The position numbers were made by a program, and so were the translations under genes. DNA of 64,000 nt from positions 1,395,001-1,459,000 of the forward strand of contig JAOTOL010001549.1 in the NCBI GenBank assembly GCA_034440575.1. Direction: 5' to 3'. This DNA is from Imbricaverruca yamaguchii. Taxonomy: Eukaryota; Arthropoda; Thecostraca; Neoverrucidae. The notes under the pieces were generated by a model. That model was given only the letters and a program-made list of their open reading frames with translations, ran no database searches and was not told the origin of the DNA. How positions within the stretch are numbered: the stretch's first letter is position 1; each line of letters starts with the position of its first letter. This document shows, one piece after another, positions 49,861 through 61,745 of the stretch.

Positions 49861-50720
49861 AGCCTTCCTCATAATTAGCGGCGCATCCCCCGCCGGTGTT
49901 TGGCCGATCGCAGCCAAAACGGTCGTTAGGTGCGGCCGCGGCGGGCGCGCGACACACCGTTACCTTCCGGCGGTGCGCGACCTGGCCGGCCTCCACCGGC
50001 GGCGGCCCGCTCGTCGTGGCCGCTTCCGCCGCTGCGCGACAAATACCGGCGATTGCGCCACAATTGGCGACGGCCCCGCCCGGCGCGGTCCGCCTTTGGC
50101 CGGCCGGCGAGACGAGCGCGTCGGCAGCGTAATGAATGCCCGCCGCGGCCGGCTGGTGTCGTCTCAATTAGGGGTGCGCGGCCGGACGCGCTATCAATTA
50201 ACCCTTGCCGGGCCGCGGCGGCCGACGCGCGCTCTTTCATGGCGCGCCGCGTAATAATTGGCCGTCACGACGCGCAGGTACCCGCCGGCCATTTCCCCAC
50301 GAGTAATTGATGAGTTTGTCGAGGTGCCGGTCGAGTGGACCGCGCCGGCGCCTGCAACCTGCACCCGGCTGGACAGGCACGTGATCAACGGTTACCCCGT
50401 CGTGGCTACCCTGGCGACCCTGTCCGGCTGCCGACAGCGTGATAGGGCTGCGCTGCGTGCTCGCCGGCCGTCAGCCCGCGCCGCGACGCGACCGTTCTGC
50501 AGCACGGGTGGGTCCGTGGGCCCGTGGGTCCGTGGGTCCGTGGGTCCGTGGGTCCGTGGTCGGGCTGTGGTGACCCGTCCGAGTCCAGTCGGTTGCGCAG
50601 TGAGCTGCGACGGCGGGCACGCGCCGCACCCGTCGTGGGATCGCCCGCCTCGGATGGCTCGGTGGCCGGCGGTGGCCGCTGCTAAATGTCAATATGCAGT
50701 CGTCCGGCATCCACCGGCCA
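49861..50720. promoter_or_regulatory. CpG island with at least seven TAAT/ATTA cores
   Basis: In strongly GC-rich sequence the following AT cores stand out: ATAATTAGCG (49871), ACAATTGGCG (50060), GTAATGAATG (50129), TCAATTAGGG (50164), TATCAATTAACC (50191), GTAATAATTGG (50251) and GTAATTGATG (50303). Such spacing and composition suit a homeodomain-bound developmental enhancer. No exon homology was seen on either strand. Confidence 0.45.
50508..50562. repeat. 8-bp tandem repeat (GTCCGTGG)n
   Basis: About six units of GGGTCCGT/GTCCGTGG. The same phrase occurs inside arrays A and J. Confidence 0.93.
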
Positions 50721-51980
50721 TGTGTCAAAGGCGATACGGAGAATAAACAGAGGCGTGGCCTGGGCACTGTCGCGTCGGGCCAATTTCCGGCCGACCAGTG
50801 CAGTACGCAAATCACTCAGCATTAACAACGAAAATTGCATGTTCATAATTGTTTTTAAGAAACAGCTTACAGAACTCGATTCGCATTAATGCAGTGCAAG
50901 GTATACATTTTAATGTGTAGCGTGAATAACGTGACTTAATGCATATTATATTTCTAGCTGGTGAATTGAATGACGTAGTATGCCTGGAACTTCTCCAACT
51001 TATCTGTTCCTGAATTTAGCATTCACTTGACAAAACTAATAGGCAGCATTCCTAAGAAATCGCATGGTGTAAAGTAATATGTATACTGTGCATATTAGTG
51101 TATCACTGTTTTCATAAGCAGAGGAAGTAAAACATATTTATAACAACAGTTGATTGAAAGACAACTTGGTGTATGGACAACCACGAAACGTATCATTGAG
51201 ACTAAGGGGTCCAAATCCTAGGAATCACCATTTCCTCGGCACCCAGAACACATCCTATTTACGAGTGCGAGGCAGTCTGGGAAAGATGACCTTCACGCCG
51301 AAACACGAAATAAGGTGATGTGTAGTGAAATAAAATAAGTTGATGTGATAGTGAAGTACATAAAAATGGCTAACTCGGAGTCTACAGAGGTAGTTTTGTA
51401 CGCTGATATCGCTTCTGATATGACAAGAGCAACATAATTGGAGAAGAAAGTTTCTTCTTCAGCCACCTTAAAATAGAGTGTTGCGATTTGTCTTCAAATG
51501 TATAACAAGCTGGAAAACAGTTACCTTTGACTTGGTGTAAATCATTACCCTTGTAGGAGCATCAAATACTTAAAATGATGACGCTTCAACACTTTATCAC
51601 ATTTCACAATGTTTAACCTTGACCTGATCGGTGACCTTGACCTTTATACGTGTGATTATGTTCGACCGGGTCTTCAGTTGGCATATCATCGATATTGGAG
51701 ACAGAAAATCGCATTCGTTTCACGACCAGAGTCCGAAACTGCAGAGAAATGGAAAGTTCAAAGGAAGTCCATCGGAAGTTAATAGACTTTCTTCTAAGAC
51801 TGTATTATATCACCCATGGCTGGATCAATTCTGGTAGTATATCATCGGGGGCTGGTTGGCAATCAAGCAGGAACGCTTTCTGAACTGTACGCTGAATGCG
51901 GACACTATTTTCTGATCTGACATCAAATTTTAAACAGCTACGACATTCCTGTGACCGGCCGACGTTGCGAGACCGGCGGC
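50721..51980. other. Gene-free AT-rich stretch
   Basis: Nothing recognised; open frames are below 70 codons apart from array read-through on the minus strand. Confidence 0.5.
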
Positions 51981-51983
51981 TCA

Positions 51984-53033
51984 GCGTGCGGCGTGGTAGC
52001 ACCGGTGTGCGGCGTGGTAGCGCCGGTGTGCGGCGTGGTAGCGCCGGTGTGCGGCGTGGGAGCGCCGGTGTGCGGCGTGGTAGCACCGGTGTGTGGCGTG
52101 GTAGCGCCGGTGTGCGGCGTGGTAGCGCCGGTGTGCGGCGTGGTAGCGCCGGTGTGTGGCGTGGTAGCGCCGGTGTGCGGCGTGGTAGCGCCGGTGTGCG
52201 GCGTGGTAGCGCCGGTGTGCGGCGTGGTAGCGCCGGTGTGCGGCGTGGTACCGCCGGTGTGCGGCGTGGTAGCGCCGGTGTGCGGCATGGTAGCGCCGGT
52301 GTGCGGCGTGGTAATGCCGGTGTACGGCATGGTAGCGCCGGTGTGCGGCATGGTAGTGCCGGTGTGTGGCGTGGTAGCGCCGGTGTGCGGCGTGGTAGTG
52401 CCGGTGTACGGCATGGTAGCGCCGGTGTGTGGCGTGGTAGCGCCGGTGTGCGGCATGGTAGCGCCGGTGTGCGGCGTGGTAGCGCCGGTGTGCGGCGTGG
52501 TAGCGCCGGTGTGCGGCGTGGTAATGCCGGTGGGGTAGGCCGGTGTGCGGCGTGGTAGCGCCGGTGTGCGGCGTGGTAGCGCCGGTGTGCGGCATGGTAG
52601 CGCCGGTGTGTGGCGTGGTAGCGCCGGTGTGCGGCGTGGTAGCGCCGGTGTGCGGCGTGGTAGCGCCGGTGTGCGGCGTGGTAGCGCCGGTGTGCGGCGT
52701 GGTAGCGCCGGTGTGCGGCGTGGTAGCGCCGGTGTGCGGCGTGGTAGCGCCGGTGTGCGGCATGGTAGCGCCGGTGTGTGGCGTGGTAGCGCCGGTGTGC
52801 GGCATGGTAGCGCCGGTGTGCGGCGTGGTAGCGCCGGTGTGTGGCGTGGTAGCGCCGGTGTGTGGCGTGGTAGCGCCGGTGTGCGGCATGGTAGCGCCGG
52901 TGTGCGGCGTGGTAGCGCCGGTGTGCGGCTTGGTACCGCCGGTGTGCGGCATGGTAGCGCCGGTGTGTGGCGTGGTAGCGCCGGTGTGCGGCGTGGTAGC
53001 GCCGGTGTGCGGCGTGGTAGCGCCGGTGTGCCG
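51984..53033. repeat. Minisatellite I, 21-bp unit, about 50 copies
   Basis: The consensus is GTGCGGCGTGGTAGCGCCGG plus t. Substitutions concentrate at a few sites (GCGGC/GTGGC, GCGTGG/GCATGG, AGCGCC/ATGCC). One disrupted unit with GGGGTAGG lies near 52531. Frame-preserving and stop-free in five or more frames, it creates minus-strand frames up to 664 codons (PHTGATT, RRTPALP, AAHRRYH) that are not credible genes. The right edge meets a CCGCCGCCGCCGCC run and a CpG island. Confidence 0.96.
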
Positions 53034-53204
53034 CCGCCGCCGCCACACAGAGCGGACCACACTGGCGCACGGCCGGCGGATTACCGCGGCCGGCACGGGT
53101 GATGTCAGGCAGACTGTCAGAGGTCGGCCGGCCAGGCCGACACCAAAGCGCCGCCCGCCGCCTTTGAACGCGGCCGCCGCGACAGCCAGCCCAGACTGGC
53201 GAGA
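53034..53204. other. Short CpG-rich linker between arrays I and J
   Basis: GC-rich, with GGCGGATTACCGCGG near 53075. No gene. Confidence 0.4.
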
Positions 53205-53725
53205 TACACCGTCTGCATGGGCCGGCGACACCGCATTCGGGGGAAGCGACGCTCGTCCGTGAGGCGGTGGCATCCGGTCCGGGAGGCGGCGACACACCAT
53301 CCGTGAGGTGGCGACATATCGCCCATGGGGGTGGCGACACCTCATTCGTGATACGGCGACACCTCATTCGTGAGGCGGCGACACACCGTCCGTGATATGG
53401 CGACACACCTTCCGTGATATGGCGACACACCGTCCGTGGGCCGGCGACACCATGTCCGTGGGCCGGCGACACCATGTCCGTGGGCCGGCGACACACTGTC
53501 CGTGGGCCGGCGACACACCGTCCGTGAGGCGGCGACACACCGTCCGTGATACGGCGACACACCGTCCGTGGGCCGGCGACACCATGTCCGTGGGCCGGCG
53601 ACACCATGTCTGTGGGCCGGCGACACCATGTCCGTGGGCCGGCGACACCATGCCCGTGGGCCGACGACACACCGTCCGTGGGCCGGCGACACACCGTCCG
53701 TGAGGCGGCGACACACCGTCGGCGC
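53205..53725. repeat. Minisatellite J, 22-bp unit, about 23 copies
   Basis: The unit is GGGCCGGCGACACCATGTCC plus gt. Alternative halves occur (GAGGCGGCGACACACCGTCC and GATACGGCGACACACC), so two or three unit classes are intermixed. The period is 22 bp (CATG at 53583 and 53605). The phrase GTCCGTGGG is shared with the 8-bp repeat at 50508. Confidence 0.94.
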
Positions 53726-54070
53726 GGGGCGGGCCGGCACACACACAATGTGCGCCACCGTGCCCGCCAGGAATGTCGGCAAGCGCGAGGCGTCTTCATT
53801 ACTCGGTGGCGGCCGGACCGCGCGACAACCCGCCCGCCGGCGATAATGTCCGGCTTTTGTGCGGAAGGCCGTCAATGATTGGAGTGCCGACACCGGCGCG
53901 GCCGTGTTCATCAGCCGGTGAATGCGCCGCCGAGACAGACGTCGGTGTGCTGGCCACCGGCGGGGCGGCCGCCAATTTCAAAGAAGAATGCCGCCGGTGA
54001 ATTTATGGACCCCGATGTGTGTATGCGGCCGGCGCGTGGCCAAATGCCGGGAAATTGCGCCGCTCGAGAA
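53726..54070. promoter_or_regulatory. CpG-rich island next to array J
   Basis: Dense CpG with GCGATAATGTCCGG (53840), GTCAATGATTGG (53870) and GCCAATTTC (53972). No coding homology. Similar in look to the other islands of the window. Confidence 0.3.
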
Positions 54071-54589
54071 CAGACGTTCCGCATGTTTTTTTTGTCGGTC
54101 GGGATTGGCATCTGCCGTCTCCATCGCGCATGTGCACTGACCCGAACATCACTGCCGACTTCGTCACCTATTCGAAGTTGTTTTTGTTCCGCGACGTTTG
54201 CCTTCCGTTAAAATGGCTATTATCGGCGCCTACTGTGCAAGCAGATGACTCGAAGGCATTCCTGAGCTCAATTAAAAAGCGTTCCCATGCGACTGGCACG
54301 TGTGTTCATTGTTCGGCTCGGCTCTCAGCCAGAGACTGCATGCGCATGCAAGGCATTGATTAGGCTGCTTATGCGATTTTTCTCATCGTTTTCCCCGAGG
54401 AAAATTGTGTGCAGAGACAAGGAGCTTGTCATATCTTTTATTTCGCTTGCTGGCACCATTTACATGAGCATTGATCGGCAAAAATAAGCCGATTGTTGTC
54501 TGCGTCGATGCTAGTGCGGATCGAAAATCAACACCCAACGACCTCAAAGATCGATACCGTCCGACCGAACACCGACCGACCTATCATCA

Positions 54590-55010
54590 CATGGCAGGCC
54601 TTCGGCGAACTCAGTCGGCGCCCGATAGGTATCACATTTAACGAGCCGCGGTCGCTCCCCGCATTTGTCAGCCGTCTGGGGGGCCGAAAACAGCGGCCGG
54701 CCCGCCTCCGTGTCGGTCGGCGGCCGTCGCGCCGACCGTTTATCGTCGCATCATCACCGGTGGCGGGGGGTCGCGCCGGCGGGGGGCGTGGCGACGTGAC
54801 CGGTCAGGTCGCGAGCCAGCTGCGCTCGCGACCGGTCGGGTGGAAACTGGCGGCGACCCGGCCATCAGCAGACGCCACACCGCCGACTGTGGCCAATTAC
54901 CAGCCGGCTGATTACCGGCCCCGGCCCCCGGCTGCTGATCTGTGCTGTCAGTCACCGGCTGCGCGCCCGTCCACTGCGCCTCGGGGCACGGCCGGCGACC
55001 TTCACAGGTC
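54590..55010. promoter_or_regulatory. CpG-rich island
   Basis: CGGCCGG-rich sequence containing GGCCAATTACC (54891) and GGCTGATTACCGG (54905). No exon recognised. The boundary with the SINE at 55021 is sharp. Confidence 0.3.
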
Positions 55011-55020
55011 GTCTCCTGTT

Positions 55021-55160
55021 GTTTTGTTGTTTATTGGTTGGTTCATGACACACTTTATGCACATTCACGGGTTATTGGCGCCGCCCACACTGTTTCGCCG
55101 GTGGGCCGCGGGATTGGGAAATGTCCTGAGTTGCGCTAAAGTCGAACCCGGAGGTCGTCT
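55021..55160 (-). repeat. SINE, family member 1
   Basis: About 115 bp aligns with 61565-61680: TTTATTGGTTGGTT, CACTTTATGCAC, GGCGCCGCCCACACTGTT, GGGCCGCGG and ATTGGGA in the same order with scattered transitions. On the minus strand, CCGGGTTCGAC near 55140-55152 fits box B, so the tRNA-like head is at the right end. Confidence 0.75.
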
Positions 55161-55280
55161 CCTGTCGCACGAGTCGTCCAGCCGACGATCTTAACAATTC
55201 GTTTCCTGCCGCTGTAGCCGTCGCTGCGCAGTTGCTCAGATGCCTGCTGCAATTCATCTGTCGCCCGTTACTCATATGCC

Positions 55281-55348
55281 TGCTGCATGTGCTGCACTGC
55301 TACACGTGCTGCACTGCTACATGTGCTACACTGCTGCATGTGCTGCAC
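55281..55348. repeat. 17-bp tandem repeat, about 4 copies
   Basis: Units of GTGCTGCACTGCTACAC and variants (CATGTGCTACACTGCTG). Confidence 0.85.
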
Positions 55349-58000
55349 CACGAACCTGGCCGTTCGCGTTAGTCCGGTCAAGTCAGGCTCGGACCCAGTC
55401 GGTTGTACCCCGTAACACGTGATGCCGGTCAGAGCCTGCGGGTTGAATCCAGTCATGTGCGGAACCAACCAGTCATAAACTCGTCAAACCGAAATGCGAT
55501 GGACACTAGTCTCTCCATAACTTCATTGCCGTCTACCCTTGGTACATGTCAAGTTACAAATCCACAAATGCATGGAATGTCATAACTTCTGTCACTGTAT
55601 ATACCTGTGGCGTCCTCAGTTTCTTCGGAGGAGCAAACGGTTCTCTGGTGGGGATCCTTCAGATCACTGGACTTCCTTAAACTCGGTGGAAGGGCCTTCC
55701 TGCTTCTGGTCTCCATGGACTACTCAGGAGCCTCTTATTAAGACGCTTAACACGGGGCTTTCAAACATGACGATGAGCTTCCCGCCGGTCTTTGAGGGTT
55801 TCTGCGAGCTCGACAGGCCTCTTGTCATGCAACAGTTTTCCTAGTCTTAGTCCACCTGACGATATGATGTGTTCGAGTGTTTAGAATCCCATCGAGTGTT
55901 TGGAATTTCCGCGAGCTTGAGGCGACTCCTGTTGATACTAATAGGCCTTCTGATCTGGGGCCTCCAGACAAACATGCTAGGGTTTCAGCACAAAATGTCA
56001 GATGCATTCACGTAAGATCCACTACAATGGTGGGTTTTCCCCCATGCAAGTCATGATAGATGAAGCACACTACAACTTTGGACGTTATTAAAAGACATAG
56101 GGACATATTAAGGTTTATGAGCCTCCCAGTCTGTCTTCCGATAACAGCACATGACACCCAGCCAGGTGTTTTGGTGCTTCCGTGAATTCCACGGGCCTCC
56201 TATTAACCTTGTCCCGTGCACATGTTGCCAACTTCCCCAATACAGGAGGTTCCAACACTTAGAGCTTGCAAACGAAGAGTGCAAACGATACGAAACCAAG
56301 ACCAGCATATCGCACGTGACAAGATTGCACGATTGACATCCGAGTTGTCACTAGCTGACCTCCCAGGTAGTTCAAGTATCAATTATTCGGAACATTGGAT
56401 AATTTTCAAGTCTAAGCATTAACTGTGAAGAACCAGCAACATACACGCAACTGAGGTCGTCAGCATACTAGTCCTCAGTGTCTGTGGATACCAACAGCGT
56501 GCAAGTTGTTTTCCTTCGACCGATTGGTCAGAGGTCAGACGAGATCGAAATATTGATCTAGGTCTGGAAACGTCCAAAATTATACTCTGGAACTTTATTG
56601 CTTGGTACCCAGTAATAGATTGACGCCAAATTCAGCTTCTGCACCGCAATTGACGCAGGAGTAATTATTAAGGCGGACGAGGCAACCGGAAGACAATTTT
56701 GGTCAGTCACAAATGACCCAGGAAAGACCGATCTACGTGAACAGGCTAAACTAGTCGTCCATTCATCACCCTTTCGTACACATTGGTCAATTGGGAGAAA
56801 TAAGTGAGATTAATTGCCGGTAATTTGCGATTTCGGCGACCAAGTGGCCCGACATGTTCCTTCTTATCGGGTTAAAGGTAAGTGGCCAGACACCTTGTCT
56901 TTCGCCAGCAACGCTCAAGCATGTCACCACGCACGCACGATGGCGTGGACGGACGTTATTTTTAGGGCATTTATATTTTTGCTTACAACTTCGTGCCATC
57001 ATTTAGGCGGCTTTGCAACAATGGTGTTTCGCTTTCTTCCACTGATGCATGCACGTGACTACGTTGTCAACGTTTTCTGTAATTGGGCGCCTATGGCCAT
57101 GCAATGCAATCCATTGACATGAAATAATTTGCAACTGTCTGATATGAGAAACTGAACTGGTGTACGGGCACAGAAATAAATATTACTGAATGAATGAGAA
57201 CGACAACATACAATTTCGTCCCGAATGTTTGGAAAAAGCTGTGTATATATTTTATTGGGAGCAGTATATGAATTGTAAGCAGTTTTACCCCGATTCGACT
57301 CGGATCGGCAGTAAAATGCACCGCATTCGAGACAAATCAATATAACAGTGTTGTGAGCGCTTGATAGACAGCAGTGAGGTCATAAACGTGGGCGAACTGT
57401 AAAACTGGCCTGGCAAAAGGTCACACAATATACGATGGTTCGAGTCAACATGCTATTATCACGGGTATGATCGGAGAAAATGAACATGCCATTTCCAGAC
57501 TAATTTTAACTTGACTGATGAGTCATCAGTACGGCAACTAAAATCACGTAGTAAGCAAGGCTTCGATGATAGCGACGACCATTTGACACCGGAATTTGGA
57601 TGTCGTGATCGGAATAGTAATCAGCGTAATCCCAGGCTAACCGTCAGCTACGAGACCCACCCTGTGCATGATTGGCAGGCTTTAGTTTTCATTGCGACAC
57701 CCACCGTGAAGTACTTGACAAGCAGATACACAATACACGTTCTTACCAACGCTTAAATATTGATCAAACGACGAGTACGTGTTAAGACAGGAACTATCCA
57801 TTTGCTCGCCTGACCGGCTAGGGTAACATATTTATTCAACAGAAATGACAGGCGGCACGTGCAGCATGCATTCCCAACAGACAGAAACGGAGGCAGGCTC
57901 TTCGGCCGCCCATGCTTTCGTAATCGTTATTAGTCCACGGAATGCTTTCACCACTAACCAACTGCGGAGTGGGAGGGATCTTTATCCACCCACAATCGGG
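55349..58000. other. Gene-free stretch
   Basis: No gene. Loose, strongly diverged similarity recurs around AGGCCTCTTGTCATG, ATAGGCCTTCTGAT and GGGCCTCCTATTAACC (55735, 55815, 55941, 56188), which may be an ancient low-copy tandem. Other open frames are short. Confidence 0.4.
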
Positions 58001-58464
58001 GGGTAGCGTCCATCGGCCGATCGTTCTCGGCCGGCTACCAAAACACCGGCCCGGCAAGCCGCCTCTCTGCGCCGCCGCGCCGCCGCGTCCGTGTTTATTT
58101 TGACTCGAATTTGCACAGCGGGCCGCCGAGTGGGCCCGGCCCGACCGCCATCGCAGGATCACAGGATCGCTCTGTTCTGCGGATCGCGCCGGCCGCGCCG
58201 ATCGGCGGCGGCGCGGCCGGATCAGAGGCGTGCCTCGGCGCGCTGGCCGGCGGCGGCCCGGCGGCGGCCCGTGGCAGCGGACGGTCGGCCCGGCCACGCG
58301 TGAGACGCGATCGCCGGCCACGAGCCACCTGTAAGTGGATGATCCGATAATGGGGCGGATTAGGCGGCCGGTAAAAGTCAACTTGGGTGCCGGGTGGTCC
58401 GCCGGCGGCGACCCAGCGGTCCGCCGGCAGTGTAAACACGCCCCGGGCGCTGGCCAGGCGCTGC
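58001..58464. promoter_or_regulatory. CpG-rich island
   Basis: CpG-dense with GATCCGATAATGGGGCGGAT (58340) followed by TAGGCGGCCGG. Arg/Ala-rich open frames on both strands are compositional. It abuts the diverged array at 58465. Confidence 0.3.
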
Positions 58465-58745
58465 GCTCAAGGCGCTCCAGACTGGGCAGCGGGTGTGCTC
58501 ACGACGTTCCAAACTGGGCGGAGGCTGTGCTCACAGCATTCCAGACTGGGCAGACGTGCTCACGGCGTCCCAGACTGGGCGACGATTCCGCTTGAGGCGT
58601 TCCAGACTGGACGTAGGTTGTGGTTACGGCGTTGCAGACCTGGCGGAGGTTGTGCTCACAGCGTTTCGAACTTGGCGGGGGTTACGCTGGAGGTGTGTTC
58701 CAGACTGGGCGGAGGTTGCGCCCCCAAAGTTCAACGCTGGACAGG
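58465..58745. repeat. Diverged minisatellite M, about 29-34-bp unit, 8-9 copies
   Basis: TTCCAGACTGGGCGGAGG and TGTGCTCACAGCGTTCCAGA recur with length changes between units. Strong divergence indicates an old array. Confidence 0.8.
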
Positions 58746-59225
58746 GTATAAGTTCCCAGTGTTTCCGGTGAGTGCATACTTAGCAATGACGAAAAGCAGG
58801 TAGGTACACACCAGCATAAGTTGTGGATTCATGGGGGACGAGATTGGCCCCGGGCCACTGAGCACATTGTACCGGGTCTCGTTCTAGCCCCACCTCGCTC
58901 GTCTTAAACAAGCCGATAACCTATCGTGTGAACGGCGAACGGACCCAGGTGGATCTCGACCATAAGGTCTCCCAGACAGCAAAAGGTGATGCAGTGCGAG
59001 AAGACGCTCTTTCTAACACGAACATTTGGAACTTCACGAAATATTGCGACAATAAGTATGATACAAACTTAGCCGTTTTCCACGTGTATCGCACAAAGCG
59101 TTCGACTTTCAGATCAATGTCAGCATCTGCGCGAGACTAAGGGGCCAGCACACAAAACAGCAGTGACCTGACCATAGGCAGCGAACGGCAGCGAACGGCA
59201 GCGCTACAGAGCACCGCAGTTGAGC
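58746..59225. other. Gene-free spacer
   Basis: Nothing recognised except a duplicated GCAGCGAACG near 59178-59198. Confidence 0.45.
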
Positions 59226-59590
59226 TCACATGTCAACCAAGGCGGCGCCCCGGCCGCACCTGTCCCGTCCCGGCCGTGGCAATCACGGGCCGGTCCCGCC
59301 TCCGTCGGCGGTATTTTCGGCCGGCGGCGTCACGTAACGGGCGCAGAACTGGTCACAGCCCGCCCGGAAGCGGCACCGCCCAAGATGCGCCGCCGACCGG
59401 CGGCCGCCTCAGCTGATCAAACAGTCCCGATATCCGGCCGACGGCCGCGCGCCCGGCCAGACGCGATTGGCTGCGATGCCGCCGGCCGCCCGCCGACGCG
59501 CTGCGAATGCCGACGGTCCGAGGCGTGCTGTCGGCACATCAAACGACGCGCGTCCGTGCGGCGGCCACTGTCGGCGTGATACAAATTGCC
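59226..59590. promoter_or_regulatory. CpG-rich island
   Basis: CpG-dense with CGGCCGGCGG and GCCGCCGGCCGCC motifs; few AT cores. No exon recognised. Confidence 0.25.
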
Positions 59591-59641
59591 AGCTGATCCG
59601 ATCGCTGCGACACACGACCACCCGTGGTGAGTGCCGCTGTC

Positions 59642-59770
59642 GGTTGATGCTTACGGTGAGCCTCCCTTACCGGCGCGATGCTTACGGTGAGACTCCCTTA
59701 CTGGCGCGATGCTCACAGTGAGCATCCCTTACCGGCGCGATGCTCACAGTGAGCCTCCCTTACCGGCGTG
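59642..59770. repeat. Minisatellite L, 31-bp unit, 4 copies
   Basis: GATGCTTACGGTGAGCCTCC plus cttaccggcgc. The last two units carry CTCACAGTG in place of CTTACGGTG. Confidence 0.93.
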
Positions 59771-61560
59771 GAACTAAGCTTGTCTTCAGACGAAGCCGGG
59801 GCTGGACTGTGAAACTTCACAATGGATACCGATGTGTTAACCCGAAGCCTGTGTTTGGGAGAAACGGACAATTTCGGCTCTGGCAAGAGAATGCTCCTGA
59901 CGAAGCTGAATCCTCGGAACAAAAACAAACAGCATGCTCTTCGCCAAAGGTGAATCCAATGGTGCCAAATTTGTGTGCTCAATCATTTATATGTAATGCG
60001 CAACTGGGTGGTTTCGCGGAGTTTAAAAAAAACTGGACGGTTAGCTCCTGATTAACCTAATTAAATAGCTGTTCAGGAAGCGTACTCAATATATCGACAA
60101 CAAGGAACACCACAAAAACGCTCCGTCGTCGTATTATGTGACCTTGGTCCGTCAGCAAATTAACCATTCCAGGTCAAGGCTGTAGTTCACACCCAGCATG
60201 ACATAAAGCATTCATGATAGCATACGAAAGAAAGCTTACCGCTGTGATGATGATTACTGAATTGGATTTGTTGCATTCACGAATGATTTCATTCCAAAAG
60301 ATCCATGAATTGAAAGCAATTAAACAGTTTGTGGCTGGAAGTATGGTCACTAAACTCAGATTTAGGGCATTCAAGGCCTTAAACTCCAAAGCATTACGAT
60401 TACCAGATTACGTATCTATTCAAGGTCATCCTTAGTTAACTGAAGCCAAAACCATCTGGCCATGGAAATGTCACCGACCTGCTGGCAGAGCACATGACCT
60501 GAAACAGCCTGCTGGATCCATCCAACTATCCGGGAAGCAGACTTTGAACAGCTACAAGAGCTCTTTTGACATCAAGGAGAGGGTCAGCTGAAACTTAGCC
60601 CATAGAGGTAAGGTTGAGGCACCAAGGCGACTGGGTTGGAGCATTGCCCGTACGTTCAGTCTCCAATTCGCATTTTGCTATTCAAATGCAGGCGAGGGCC
60701 TACAGAACAAGTTCCGGTGGTGGGGCGAAGACGTACAGAACAAGCTCGGGTGGTGTGAGCTGGTATTCCTAAATTAAGCTCTGTATTCCATGCATATGGA
60801 TCTGCATCTACCGAGCGCGCTTCGCCATCCTTCCCATTTCAGGAGGATATTATCATATCCCCACGTCACATTGCTGCTAACTAGGATAGAGCCCTCGGAT
60901 GGATACACAAGGCGTTGCATATCACGCGACAAATGCACCCATTTCGTATGTTTTCGGTTAACCAATGACCGCTTCTCGGGACAAGTGAAAGGGCATCATT
61001 TCACAGCGGGTATCTGCAGCATCAACCAAACCCTTAGCATGGCATAATGCTAACATCTGATTTAGCCTCAAATGTACAGTGGTTCATCGAACGGGGCACG
61101 ATGGCACGCGGTGATCCGCTGATCACGGAGCACGGCTTGATGGTGTCGTTCTCCCTCGGATGGGGATGGTTAATAGTGCGCTTTCTTCACCAACAGCCTA
61201 AGCATACCTCCCGAAATGGTGCAACAGGTCATTAACCTGACGTGGAAGGAGAATCTGTTCTTCGCCGGGACTTTCGCGAAGCACATACAGTAAGCAGTCA
61301 CTCAGTGCCTCATTCCGCTCCTGCATTGATATTCGACGCCCTAGTCCGCTCTCACGCATCGGTTCGCAACGGCCTCAAGAGCCGGCTTGCTGAAGCATCT
61401 CCTCTGAAATCGCCTCAATGGCGTAATACTACACAAGACACAGGAAAATGTCCTGTGACGAAGCCATCCATGCATTTGTGTACATTGCTAGGATATAGTG
61501 CAATGAACACACATGGCTTTCATTGTTACGCTATTGAACAGCTTCTACTTCCAACCACTC
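59771..61560. other. Gene-free stretch
   Basis: No recognised gene or repeat. The + strand frame at 61242-61856 (204 codons) runs through the SINE below and is therefore unlikely to be coding. Confidence 0.45.
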
Positions 61561-61564
61561 GGCC

Positions 61565-61745
61565 ACCGCTCTTTATTTATTGGTTGGTTTACGACGCACT
61601 TTATGCACGATCACGGCTGATGGCGCCGCCCACACTGTTCCGCCGGCGGGCCGCGGAATTGGGAGATGTTCCGATCGGTGCGAGTGTTGAACCCAGGACC
61701 TCCGCATCCCGAGCTCAACACCTTGGCCACTCGGTCACCCCGCGC
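61565..61745 (-). repeat. SINE, family member 2, with tRNA-like head
   Basis: The same body as 55021-55160. Its right end, read on the minus strand, gives GTGACCGAGTGGCCAAGGTG (box A like) and GGTCCTGGGTTCAACACTCG (box B like), about 45 bp apart, as in a tRNA-derived SINE. The left end TTTATTTATTGG would be the 3' tail region. Confidence 0.75.

Noticed and set aside
51805..53799. 664-codon minus-strand open frame with RRYHAAH and RRTPALP repeats
   Set aside because: It is generated by the 21-bp and 22-bp arrays; other frames on both strands are also open and no protein family matches.
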